A stretch of 58,728 bases of DNA from a virus. The notes under the pieces are model-generated. The model ran no database searches. It was not told where the DNA came from and worked only from the letters and a program-made list of their open reading frames with translations. A program made the translations under genes and the position numbers. The stretch lies in the IMG/VR virus record IMGVR_UViG_3300032046_000029, positions 1 to 58,728 of that record; one strand, 5' to 3'. Position 1 is the first letter of the stretch; every line of letters begins with the position of its first letter. Below are positions 22,668 through 29,543 of this stretch, piece by piece.

Positions 22668-22700
22668 TTGCACAAATCCGGCCCCTCGTTCGTTCTATGG
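22668..22700 (+). promoter_or_regulatory. TTGCAC-type phage promoter, copy 4
   Basis: TTGCAC (22668), CTATGG (22695-22700). TTGCAC lies in the loop of a potential hairpin (CGAGGGGGCCGG upstream, CCGGCCCCTCG downstream). The following gene begins within a few bases, so its message may be leaderless. Confidence 0.75.
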
Positions 22701-22702
22701 GT

Positions 22703-23023
22703 ATGGACACGATTTTACTCCAAACCAGGCCGGTAGACGGCCACGACGGGGACCGGGTCCACATGATCTTCCCGGCCGAACTGGCAGATGACGTTCGAGA
22801 TAACCCCTTCTGCCAGGACCAGTTTCCGCGCTACCATTGGTTCGGACAGGATGGTAGTCGGAACCTGTGTGGGGAGTATGAGTATTACTTTCACCCCTCC
22901 GGCAGGATCGTGGTCGGCGTGTGCGCGAGGTGCGGCGCGGAGTTCGTCAAGCAGTGCAAGCCGCTGCGCCGGAGTAACTTGGTACCGGAGGATCGTATCT
23001 CGAATCTGCGGAGGGTGCTATGA
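22703..23023 (+). CDS. small zinc-ribbon-like protein
   Basis: 106 residues from ATG at 22703 (another ATG at 22697 lies inside the promoter box). An acidic strand-rich N-terminus is followed by GRIVVGVCARCGAEFVKQC, with a C-x2-C pair that could bind zinc. It overlaps the NrdG-like gene by four bases (ATGA). Unknown function. Confidence 0.5.
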   Translation: MDTILLQTRPVDGHDGDRVHMIFPAELADDVRDNPFCQDQFPRYHWFGQDGSRNLCGEYEYYFHPSGRIVVGVCARCGAEFVKQCKPLRRSNLVPEDRISNLRRVL

Positions 23024-23652
23024 GGATCGCGGAGATCACATCTCCATCATACGTGGACGGGCCGGGAGCGCGGACGGTAGTGCGGGTTCAGGGCTGCTCG
23101 ATCCATTGCCCTGGGTGCCAGAATCAATGCCTGTGGCCGGCCGACGGCGGGATGGAGTTCGATGAGGGTATCCTGGCCGACATGCTGGCGGAGGCTAGGT
23201 TGCCCGTCACCATCACCGGCGGCGAGCCGTTCGACCAGCCTGGGGCGTTGGTCTTCCTCCTGACATTGGTCCGGGCGCAGTGCCCCAACCGGCACATCGT
23301 GGTCTATACCGGCTATGCCTTCGAGCAGTTGGTACAGAGTCATCGTTACGCGGTCCTGGAGGCGCTGGCACAGATCGACGTCCTGGTAGATGGGCCATAC
23401 GTCGAGGCGCTTGATCACGACGGCCTCCAATACCGGGGGTCCTCGAACCAGCGCGTGATCGACATGCGGGCGACGTTCCGGCAGCCGGCGCGGGTCACTC
23501 TCAGCCGTGGCCCGGTCCTCCTGGACTGGGACACACCGGAGATCGTCGTCACCAGCGACGGCGACGTGCTGGCAGCGGCGGACGTCGCACGGGAGTTCGC
23601 GGACCTGGGAGTGCTCCAGGAGACGCCGCGATGTGGGGAGGTGATGGGATAG
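23020..23652 (+). CDS. nrdG-like: anaerobic ribonucleotide reductase activating protein-like radical SAM enzyme
   Basis: 210 residues. The radical-SAM cluster motif is present as VQGCSIHCPGCQNQCLW (C-x3-C-x2-C), followed by VTITGGEPFDQPGALVFL and the C-terminal DVLVDGPYVEALDHDG then YRGSSNQRVIDM typical of NrdG. NrdG generates the glycyl radical of the anaerobic reductase NrdD; no nrdD is in the window, so it may act on the host enzyme. This would suit a host growing without oxygen. It overlaps the zinc-ribbon gene and ends before a long intergenic region. Confidence 0.88.
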   Translation: MRIAEITSPSYVDGPGARTVVRVQGCSIHCPGCQNQCLWPADGGMEFDEGILADMLAEARLPVTITGGEPFDQPGALVFLLTLVRAQCPNRHIVVYTGYAFEQLVQSHRYAVLEALAQIDVLVDGPYVEALDHDGLQYRGSSNQRVIDMRATFRQPARVTLSRGPVLLDWDTPEIVVTSDGDVLAAADVAREFADLGVLQETPRCGEVMG

Positions 23653-23723
23653 GGTAATGATGAGGTGTCGCTGGCCGGTCCTGGCCCCTGCTCGCCGTGA
23701 GAAAGACCCCACTGCGCAGCGCT

Positions 23724-23751
23724 CTATCGGATTATGACGATAATTTGATAG
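23724..23751. repeat. 28-bp palindrome, copy 13
   Basis: CTATCG arm, core TTATGACGATAA, right arm TGATAG. Confidence 0.8.
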
Positions 23752-23858
23752 GGTAGCCAAAACAAGCAGTGCCGGGAAGTAAAAAAAGGTCTTGAGCAAG
23801 CCGGGGCCGGCCAGGGGCACCCCATGCCCCAACCTCTCTGTATCTGTGTTCTGGCCGT

Positions 23859-23892
23859 GCAAGAGGCCCACCCGCAAGGGTGGGCCTCTTGC
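23859..23892 (+). terminator. 15-bp perfect hairpin with GCAA loop
   Basis: GCAAGAGGCCCACCC, GCAA, GGGTGGGCCTCTTGC. The tail (CATTCC) is poor in T, so termination may be rho-aided; the stem is one of the strongest in the window. Confidence 0.65.
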
Positions 23893-23952
23893 CATTCCAG
23901 TCTGTGGCATGCCTACGCAATTCTTAAAATGTTCACGAACTAACACAGATGC

Positions 23953-23985
23953 TTGCACAAATTGCCTCGCTCATTCGTTCTATAG
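23953..23985 (+). promoter_or_regulatory. TTGCAC-type phage promoter, copy 5
   Basis: TTGCAC (23953), CTCATTCGTT, CTATAG (23980-23985). ATG follows 29 bases later behind GGAGGTAGGGCA. Confidence 0.75.
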
Positions 23986-24014
23986 GTAGATCATAGGGAG
24001 ATGGAGGTAGGGCA

Positions 24015-24413
24015 ATGTGTAAGGTAGTAGTCCACCCAGTTACAGACGAGTTGTTCTTGCAAGAGCCGGACGGCGGCTCCCTGGTCACGTTCGGCGGGAC
24101 GAGCCTGAACGTGCAGCGGCTCGAAAAGGCCGCTGGCAAGCCCGTCTCCGAGTGGAAGGCGGCCGGAGAGGTCGCCTCCATAGCCGACTGGCACAACTCT
24201 GATCGTGCCGCTACACTGCGGCAGTACGTCGTGGCTCAGATGTGGTCGCCATACCCCAAGCCGAACGGGATGCAGTTCTATGCCGGTGGGGGGATAGGTT
24301 ACATCTCCGCCTGGGCGCGGGAGCAGCACGGAAATGCCGCCTATTGCAATGCCTACCTCTATCGGGACGCGGCCAGGCTCAAGGCCGAGGTTTTGGGTGG
24401 GGTTGCGTGGTAA
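24015..24413 (+). CDS. hypothetical protein behind TTGCAC promoter 5
   Basis: 132 residues. Begins with a beta-rich stretch (VVVHPVTDELFLQEPDGGSL) and contains an Ala/Gly/Tyr-rich region (MQFYAGGGIGYISAWAREQH). No motif of a known family. First of four tightly packed genes (to 25644). Confidence 0.5.
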   Translation: MCKVVVHPVTDELFLQEPDGGSLVTFGGTSLNVQRLEKAAGKPVSEWKAAGEVASIADWHNSDRAATLRQYVVAQMWSPYPKPNGMQFYAGGGIGYISAWAREQHGNAAYCNAYLYRDAARLKAEVLGGVAW

Positions 24414-24426
24414 CAGGGAGGATGAG

Positions 24427-24969
24427 ATGAAAAAGCAACGATATGCACCACAAAAGTCGTTCTCGCTCTACGGTCGCATTGGATATGGCTCTACAGTAGC
24501 AGAGGCCAAGGCCGATGCTACGGCCAAGGTCGAACAGGCATTGTGCGGTTCCTATAACCCCCTGGTCATCAGCGCGCACGATCAATGCGTGCTGATCTGG
24601 CGCGACCTCTGCGGGTGGGGGTACACGTTCGTTACCCCCGGCTCTGAGGTAGATGGGCACGATGCCATCCCCCTGCACCACCTGTGCGGTGGGATGTACG
24701 CCACCTCTGCGGAGGCCGAGAAGGCGGCGCGCTTTCACCTGGCGCAGAGAATTTTCCGCATCGGCGGGGCAACCGGGCTGGACGTCATCGGGGATGAGAA
24801 GGATCGCCGGGAGCATTACGGTTGGTGTCGGTTCCAGTATGCGTATCGGGCCTGGCAGAATAAAGGATACGGCGATACAGACTGCCACGACTGGGCTTGC
24901 TGGAATCGCTGGCCGGAAGGGGTCGAGCCGTGGGACATTCCACAGGAGGAAAAGACGTGGGAAAAGTGA
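24427..24969 (+). CDS. hypothetical Cys/Trp-rich protein
   Basis: 180 residues from ATG at 24427 after GGGAGG. Contains many Cys, His and Trp (CVLIWRDLCGWGYTFV; LHHLCGGMYATSAEAEKAA; TDCHDWACWNRW), suggesting a metal-binding or disulfide-rich fold. It overlaps the next gene by 13 bases. Not recognised. Confidence 0.5.
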   Translation: MKKQRYAPQKSFSLYGRIGYGSTVAEAKADATAKVEQALCGSYNPLVISAHDQCVLIWRDLCGWGYTFVTPGSEVDGHDAIPLHHLCGGMYATSAEAEKAARFHLAQRIFRIGGATGLDVIGDEKDRREHYGWCRFQYAYRAWQNKGYGDTDCHDWACWNRWPEGVEPWDIPQEEKTWEK

Positions 24970-25346
24970 CCGTCACTGTCGAGGATGAATCCCCAAAGGC
25001 AGTCGTGCACGCCCTGGTCGCCAGGTGCCTGGGGGAGCGGGACAGTACTGGGATGAACGCGGTCCTGGCGGACTGGCTGAGCGCCACCGGCAATAGCGAG
25101 ACGTTCGGTCGGTATTGCCGCCGCCAGTCCTGGACGCTGGCCCAGGCCCTGTCACTGATCGAGTATCAGAGTAAATACCTTTTCGGTGATGGCCTGGACG
25201 AACGCGAGTTCCACGAGATGTGGCGCATCTTCGGCCCGATCCTGCGCGACCAGGGACTGCTGAGTGCGACCGTCGCCCGCCGGTACCTCCAAGAAGCCAT
25301 CGAGGTAGCACACGGGCCGAGCCGGTCGGCTTACGTGGAGGCGTAA
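24957..25346 (+). CDS. helical hypothetical protein
   Basis: 129 residues from GTG at 24957, seven bases after AGGAGG. All-helical appearance (KAVVHALVARCLGERDSTGM, ETFGRYCRRQSWTLAQALSL, then IFGPILRDQGLLSATVARRY). It is followed after one base by the SWIM-type gene. No family recognised. Confidence 0.5.
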   Translation: MGKVTVTVEDESPKAVVHALVARCLGERDSTGMNAVLADWLSATGNSETFGRYCRRQSWTLAQALSLIEYQSKYLFGDGLDEREFHEMWRIFGPILRDQGLLSATVARRYLQEAIEVAHGPSRSAYVEA

Positions 25347-25347
25347 C

Positions 25348-25644
25348 GTGGCGAAGAAATCGAAGTGGGTGCAGCGGTGGGAGGTACCGAGCGACAGCAG
25401 GTCGGATACCTCTTACGTCGTGGCGATAGATGCTGAGGGCAACTGGGCTTGCTCTTGCCCGGTCTGGAAGTTCAAGCGAATTACATGCAAGCATATTCAG
25501 TACGTCCGGGACGAGATGGGGGCAGCGCCTGCTGCTCCTGAGCAGCCACGCCCGGCGAGCAGGCCGGCGCAGCCCTCCCCCACGAACGGTAGCCAAGACT
25601 CGGAGCCAAGGTCGAAAAGCAGGACGGCGTTCATCGAGTTCTGA
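25348..25644 (+). CDS. SWIM-type zinc finger protein
   Basis: 98 residues from GTG at 25348. The pattern WACSCPVWKFKRITCKHIQY gives C-x-C-x8-C-x-H, which is the SWIM zinc finger, here with a short strand pair before it. The C-terminal 40 residues are Pro/Ser/Gln-rich and disordered. SWIM fingers bind DNA or proteins; many phage copies are of unknown function. Confidence 0.75.
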   Translation: MAKKSKWVQRWEVPSDSRSDTSYVVAIDAEGNWACSCPVWKFKRITCKHIQYVRDEMGAAPAAPEQPRPASRPAQPSPTNGSQDSEPRSKSRTAFIEF

Positions 25645-25658
25645 TCGTAAGTCTACAG
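25631..25658. repeat. 28-bp palindrome, copy 14
   Basis: TCATCG arm, core TTCTGATCGTAA, right arm TCTACAG; overlaps the end of the SWIM-type gene, just upstream of the methyltransferase-like gene. Confidence 0.6.
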
Positions 25659-25665
25659 GAGTGCT

Positions 25666-26577
25666 ATGGAAATCGGAGATCACTTAGAGAAGCAGAAACC
25701 GGGCTGGCTCTTGCCATACCTGTTGGCGCTCGACACACTCGACGTGGACGAACCGGACGAGGATTTGCGGGGGCCGATGCCGTTTCACGGGCATGGCCGG
25801 TGGGACTACTGGCTCGACGCTTGTCTCCAGGGCCAGGTGCCGGAGGGCGACATTCCCCGAATCGAATTCGAGCAGACCCCTGAGCGAGTGGATTCTCTGC
25901 ACATCCGAGAGATGCTCAGGCTCTACGTGCAGAAATATGGATCGTGGTACGACGACGCCTGGCTCCAGATGGTACGCTGGCTCCTGCACGGGTTCGGGCG
26001 CAAAGGACTGGAGAAGGAAGTCGAGCGCATCCCGGCGGAGATTCGCAACTTCTGGTACACGCAGTTCAACCTCGCCTACCTGCTCCACTCCCCATGCGAC
26101 TGGTCCGCCTGCCTGCTAGAGAGTCGGCTGCATTGGATGAAGCCGGGGACGGCCAAGTGGTCCAAGTCCACTGCTTTCTTTTCGACGCCCCTATCGGTCG
26201 GCAAGATGATGGTCGAGATGGTACTTGCGACCGGGGACCCTGAGGACGTCAAAATTCAGACCGTATGCGATCCGTGTTGTGGAACCGGTTCGCTATTCCT
26301 GCCAGCGTCGAACCACAGCCTGCGCCTCTATGGCGTAGACATCGTGTACGACCTGGTGCTCTGCGCAGAATTGAACGGCTGGCTGTGGATGCCTTGGATG
26401 GTATTCAGTACGAAGGAGATGGACGAGACCTTTGCCAACCTGGACGAGCAGCGCGGGAACGGCCACACGCCGCAGGGGGTCCGGCTGGAGACCAGGCCGG
26501 AGAGGGTCGAGGCTACGCAAGCGTATCGAAACGGGGAGATCGACCAAGGGGACTTCTTCGCCAGGTTGGGAATGTGA
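25666..26577 (+). CDS. SAM methyltransferase-like protein lacking a catalytic motif
   Basis: 303 residues. Motif I of N6-adenine methylases is present (TVCDPCCGTGSLFLPASNH, then LYGVDIVYDLVLCAELN), with an N-terminal helical region and an HsdM-like AFFSTPLSVGKMMVEMV. The expected motif IV (NPPF/DPPY) is not found after it; instead the protein ends about 80 residues later. It may bind SAM without methylating, need a partner, or be a decayed enzyme. Confidence 0.65.
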   Translation: MEIGDHLEKQKPGWLLPYLLALDTLDVDEPDEDLRGPMPFHGHGRWDYWLDACLQGQVPEGDIPRIEFEQTPERVDSLHIREMLRLYVQKYGSWYDDAWLQMVRWLLHGFGRKGLEKEVERIPAEIRNFWYTQFNLAYLLHSPCDWSACLLESRLHWMKPGTAKWSKSTAFFSTPLSVGKMMVEMVLATGDPEDVKIQTVCDPCCGTGSLFLPASNHSLRLYGVDIVYDLVLCAELNGWLWMPWMVFSTKEMDETFANLDEQRGNGHTPQGVRLETRPERVEATQAYRNGEIDQGDFFARLGM

Positions 26578-26583
26578 TTGCAC
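26578..26583 (+). promoter_or_regulatory. TTGCAC element, copy 6 (first half only)
   Basis: TTGCAC with AAAT is present, but CTATAG of palindrome copy 15 follows after 13 nt instead of 21 and there is no CGTTCGTT box. Probably not active as such. Confidence 0.3.
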
Positions 26584-26596
26584 AAATACACTTTTG

Positions 26597-26624
26597 CTAT
26601 AGAATTATGAACCTAACATCACAG
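26597..26624. repeat. 28-bp palindrome, copy 15
   Basis: CTATAG arm, core TTATGAACCTAA, right arm ATCACAG; upstream of the excisionase-like gene. Confidence 0.75.
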
Positions 26625-26642
26625 AGCGGGGAGGGTACACAA

Positions 26643-26891
26643 ATGGAACCGGAGGAAATTGAGACGGCCCTTGAGGGTCTAACGAATCCAACTACGGCTC
26701 CCGTATTGGCTGGGGCATTAGGATACAGGAACTACACATCTGTTACGCATGCCTGTCATAGGGGGGGAATTCCTGGTGCTGTGAAAGTGGGGAATATATG
26801 GCTTATCCCCTTGGCAGGCGTGAGACAAGCATTGAAAGAAGAGACTCTAAGACCGAGGTGGAAACAGAAGCCCCCTACAGTGACAGTGTAA
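26643..26891 (+). CDS. excisionase/MerR-type helix-turn-helix protein
   Basis: 82 residues; ATG behind GGGGAGGG. The core TTAPVLAGALGYRNYTSVTH, then ACHRGGIPGAVKVGNIWLIP, matches small HTH_17-like DNA-binding proteins (helix-turn-helix followed by a beta hairpin). The C-terminus is basic. As the phage has a tyrosine integrase, a recombination directionality role is possible; it could equally be a repressor of the palindrome family. Confidence 0.65.
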   Translation: MEPEEIETALEGLTNPTTAPVLAGALGYRNYTSVTHACHRGGIPGAVKVGNIWLIPLAGVRQALKEETLRPRWKQKPPTVTV

Positions 26892-26938
26892 TGCAGGCCA
26901 GTTCTGCTGTACGTTTTCCTAGAAATGCCCTTTCCCTC

Positions 26939-26967
26939 TTGACAGAATAGCATAACTGTGCTATTAT
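26939..26967 (+). promoter_or_regulatory. sigma70 promoter with operator, small RNA gene
   Basis: TTGACA (26939-26944), 17 nt, TATTAT (26962-26967). The spacer holds the inverted repeat AATAGCA, TAACTG, TGCTATT. Confidence 0.85.
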
Positions 26968-26973
26968 AAGCAT

Positions 26974-27136
26974 TGAGAGTTAGGTAGGACCTTGAAAGCC
27001 TAGACAAGAGAACGGCCCCGGTAGGTGTTGGAAGCACCCGCCAGGGCCTGGCCCCACAAGCCGAACGGGCGGCGAGCAGGGTTGTGCATATTATACCCAA
27101 AAGCCATCGTTCGGCAAACGGACGATGGCTTTTTTG
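26974..27136 (+). ncRNA. small structured RNA between its own promoter and terminator
   Basis: About 163 nt from the expected start site to the end of the T-run, with no convincing coding frame. Predicted stems: GGCCC/GGGCC enclosing GGTG/CACC (27010-27050), CACAA/TTGTG enclosing GCCG/CGGC (27055-27087), and the terminator hairpin. The combination of a near-perfect promoter, an operator and a strong terminator indicates a dedicated small RNA rather than a leader, although read-through to the gene at 27160 is possible. Family not recognised. Confidence 0.65.
27103..27136 (+). terminator. intrinsic terminator of the small RNA
   Basis: GCCATCGTTCG, GCAAA, CGGACGATGGC: an 11-bp stem followed by TTTTTTG. 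Confidence 0.85.
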
Positions 27137-27159
27137 TTTTCTAAGGGAAGGAGCGAGCA

Positions 27160-27345
27160 ATGACCGCAGAGCAAATCTTGAGCGAGGCTTTTTGTCTCGG
27201 GCGTGACCTGGAATCCCACACTGGCGAGCGGGAGACCAATCCCGATAACTGGGATGCCGTCTGTGAATACGTCGCTGAGGAAATGGCGTGCCTGGTAGGG
27301 CAGTTGGCCGACCTCGGGGCGCGCCGTCCAGGCCAGGGGGGATAG
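27160..27345 (+). CDS. small acidic helical protein
   Basis: 61 residues behind AAGGGAAGGAG. Mostly helical and acidic (EQILSEAFCLGRDLESHTGE; WDAVCEYVAEEMACLVGQLA). It is the first gene after the small RNA terminator. No family recognised. Confidence 0.5.
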   Translation: MTAEQILSEAFCLGRDLESHTGERETNPDNWDAVCEYVAEEMACLVGQLADLGARRPGQGG

Positions 27346-27350
27346 GGACA

Positions 27351-27566
27351 ATGCCGCAAGAAATCATCAATGGCATTCTGGTCACGTTCACGGGAGACCG
27401 GCACGAGAAGGCAGCCGAGATCGTAGCGATGTTTGACCGGCTGGCGATTCGCCCGGTCCCGGACAATGAGGGGCGGGGGCCATCATTGGCCCCCGCCATG
27501 TTGGAGTTCCCTATCGTAAATCGAGGAGGGTCTAATGCCCGAAAAAGAAGAATGGCGAGATATTGA
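27351..27566 (+). CDS. small hypothetical protein overlapped by an HNH gene
   Basis: 71 residues from ATG at 27351. N-terminus: INGILVTFTGDRHEKAAEIV. Its C-terminal part is unusual: a perfect hairpin (GGCGGGGGCCA / TGGCCCCCGCC, 27472-27497) lies inside it, and the last ten codons overlap the HNH gene start. The natural end may have been replaced by insertion of that gene. Confidence 0.45.
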   Translation: MPQEIINGILVTFTGDRHEKAAEIVAMFDRLAIRPVPDNEGRGPSLAPAMLEFPIVNRGGSNARKRRMARY

Positions 27567-28080
27567 GGGTTATGAGGGAATCTATCAGGTATCCAATGAA
27601 GGGAGAATTAAACGGGTTGCCAAGCAGAATAACACCTGGCCGGGGCGCATCTTGCGTGGTGAACAGGACAAAGATGGCTATCGGCTTGTTCGCCTTTATC
27701 GCAACGGCCAAGGAAAGTTACTCAAAATCCATCGCCTAGTATGTTGGGCATTTAATGGACCTCCCCCGACCACAGAACACCAAGTCAATCATAAGAACGG
27801 GGTAAAGAATGACAACCGAGTATCAAACCTGGAATGGGTAACTCCATCAGAACAGCAAATACATGCTTGCTATGTATTAGGGCAAAATCATCAATTTAAT
27901 GTCCCCCACTATAGAGGTGAGGAGCATGCTAATGCTAAGCTTACTGCAGAAGATGTCTTATTGATTCGTGAATTACAAATTACGGGACAGTATACATTGA
28001 CTGAGTTAGGCAAGCTCTTCGGTGTTACCAAACAGAATATCCGTTCGGTTGTTAGTCGCAGAACGTGGCGTCATATTTGA
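27535..28080 (+). CDS. NUMOD4-HNH homing endonuclease
   Basis: 181 residues behind GGAGGG. N-terminal NUMOD4 motif: EEWRDIEGYEGIYQVSNEGR. HNH core: LKIH-RLVCWAFNGPP, then HQVNHKNGVKNDNRVSNLEW and VTPSEQQIHA. The C-terminus is a helix-turn-helix of the kind that recognises the target (LTAEDVLLIRELQITGQYTL then TELGKLFGVTKQNIRSVVSR). The gene is A+T-rich and overlaps the end of its upstream neighbour, as expected for a mobile homing gene. Confidence 0.92.
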   Translation: MPEKEEWRDIEGYEGIYQVSNEGRIKRVAKQNNTWPGRILRGEQDKDGYRLVRLYRNGQGKLLKIHRLVCWAFNGPPPTTEHQVNHKNGVKNDNRVSNLEWVTPSEQQIHACYVLGQNHQFNVPHYRGEEHANAKLTAEDVLLIRELQITGQYTLTELGKLFGVTKQNIRSVVSRRTWRHI

Positions 28081-28087
28081 GATTCGG

Positions 28088-28120
28088 TTGCACAAACCAG
28101 GCCCCTCATTCGTTCTATAG
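28088..28120 (+). promoter_or_regulatory. TTGCAC-type phage promoter, copy 7
   Basis: TTGCAC (28088), CTCATTCGTT, CTATAG (28115-28120). Followed by palindrome copy 16 between promoter and gene, which would place the operator in the transcribed leader. Confidence 0.7.
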
Positions 28121-28126
28121 ATGAGT

Positions 28127-28154
28127 GTATGACCTTATGATCCTAAGACTACAG
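28127..28154. repeat. 28-bp palindrome, copy 16
   Basis: GTATGA arm, core TTATGATCCTAA, right arm ACTACAG. Confidence 0.7.
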
Positions 28155-28174
28155 AGAGGGAAATGGAGGTTGAG

Positions 28175-29452
28175 ATGGAGACTACCTTGAACATCACTAC
28201 TGACACGGCGCTAGACGAACGCCGCACCATCTTCGCTGGCATAGTCGGCGAGGACGATGCGGCTAGACTTCAGACCGTTAGTTTGGACATTCAGAGGATG
28301 AGAGAACTGGGTGCCCTAGTGGATATAGATATCCACGGATCCAATCTTTTCGTTGTCCGCGCGACGTGGGCGGAGTTGGGAATACCGGATGAGGATATGC
28401 GCCAGAGGCGGCTGCATCAGGGATCGAAAGACCTAATTCCGACGCTCTACATCGGGCGCTGGAATAGTCTGCAAACCCGTTTTAGGCAGTCACTCGATAG
28501 ATACTCTTGGGACTTACAAGGTTTTCGCCCATGGCGTTTTATCCCCTTCACTGCCTATGCCGCCTGGAAAGCGGAGTGGGAAACCCTGCAGGCCGAGTTG
28601 GCCATCCTCAAGGCGGACCTGATCGAGCGCCGGGATGGATTCGCGGACCAACTGGCGGCCGACTTCGCACAGGTGGCGCGCGAGGCCTGGCAGGCGATCA
28701 AGTCCCGCCGGCCGGACGACGCTGGCGAGTTCGTCCTGGTTACGGACTACGGCACGTTCGAGACCGCGAACCAGTTCGTGGACTACGTGGTGAGCCAGGC
28801 CGTCGCCCTGCTCCCGACCGCGGAGCAGATCGAGGCCGGGCTGTATGTGGATTACAAGAATGCGATGGTATCCACCGGGGCGGACCTGGCGATAGAGCAA
28901 GCCCGTGAAGAGCAGGCCCGGAGCGAGGCCCGCACCGGCGAGGTCGAGGAATACACGAAGCGCCAGAAGCTCCAGGTGGAGCTATTTGAGGCACAGAAAA
29001 TGTCCGACATGCGGCTCAGCCTGGAGCAAGCAAAACTACAGGCGATGCACCAGGCCGAGCTCGAGCACGCCCGCGAGCAACTGGCGCACGCCGTCTCCCC
29101 GTTCCAGGAGATGGCCGAGCAGTTCCGCGCTCGCATCTTTCAGGACGTGACCGAGATCGCCGCCTCGATCCGCAAGAACGGCCACGTGAGGGGCAAGGTA
29201 GCCGAGAGGGCCAGGGGGTTGGTAGAATCGTACCGGCTCCTGAACTCGGTGACAGGAGACGTCGAACTGGAGCAGGCACTCCAGGGACTGCGTGATCAAC
29301 TCCTGCAGGCGCCGGCTGCCGAGGGGGTCCACTACAGTGTGGCAGCCGTGGAGGCTACGCTGGAGGGGATCGAGGGAATGTGCCACGAGCAGGCCGAAAT
29401 CGTCAAGGCCCGCTCCGGGGCGCGGACCCGGGCCGGGATGATCGAAGTCTAA
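28175..29452 (+). CDS. large coiled-coil protein (DUF3150-like)
   Basis: 425 residues from ATG at 28175, five bases after GGAGG (another ATG at 28163). An alpha/beta N-terminal part ends in WRFIPFTAYAAWKAEWETLQ. Long charged helices follow, with a clear coiled coil at about 235-330 (Glu/Gln/Ala-rich). The gross pattern and the following AAA+ gene recall DUF3150-type proteins that accompany ATPases in phages and conjugative elements. Function unknown; probable partner of the AAA+ protein. Confidence 0.5.
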   Translation: METTLNITTDTALDERRTIFAGIVGEDDAARLQTVSLDIQRMRELGALVDIDIHGSNLFVVRATWAELGIPDEDMRQRRLHQGSKDLIPTLYIGRWNSLQTRFRQSLDRYSWDLQGFRPWRFIPFTAYAAWKAEWETLQAELAILKADLIERRDGFADQLAADFAQVAREAWQAIKSRRPDDAGEFVLVTDYGTFETANQFVDYVVSQAVALLPTAEQIEAGLYVDYKNAMVSTGADLAIEQAREEQARSEARTGEVEEYTKRQKLQVELFEAQKMSDMRLSLEQAKLQAMHQAELEHAREQLAHAVSPFQEMAEQFRARIFQDVTEIAASIRKNGHVRGKVAERARGLVESYRLLNSVTGDVELEQALQGLRDQLLQAPAAEGVHYSVAAVEATLEGIEGMCHEQAEIVKARSGARTRAGMIEV

Positions 29453-29483
29453 TAGATCGAGGGGCCGGATTGGCAGCAGCGCG

Positions 29484-29516
29484 TTGCACAAATCCGGCTC
29501 CTCGTTCGTTCTATAG
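29484..29516 (+). promoter_or_regulatory. TTGCAC-type phage promoter, copy 8
   Basis: TTGCAC (29484), CTCGTTCGTT, CTATAG (29511-29516). The ATG of the AAA+ gene follows 27 bases later behind GGGGAGGAAACG. Confidence 0.75.
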
Positions 29517-29543
29517 GTAGAGCACAGAAATGGGGAGGAAACG

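Larger units (their letters stand above)
23653..24014 (+). other. 362-bp non-coding region between nrdG-like gene and next unit
   Basis: Holds palindrome copy 13 (23724), a 15-bp perfect hairpin (23859-23892) and TTGCAC promoter 5 (23953). No coding frame is supported. Confidence 0.6.

Noticed and set aside
26578-26624. A thirteenth full TTGCAC promoter at 26578.
   Set aside because: CTATAG follows after 13 nt instead of 21, and the CGTTCGTT box is missing.
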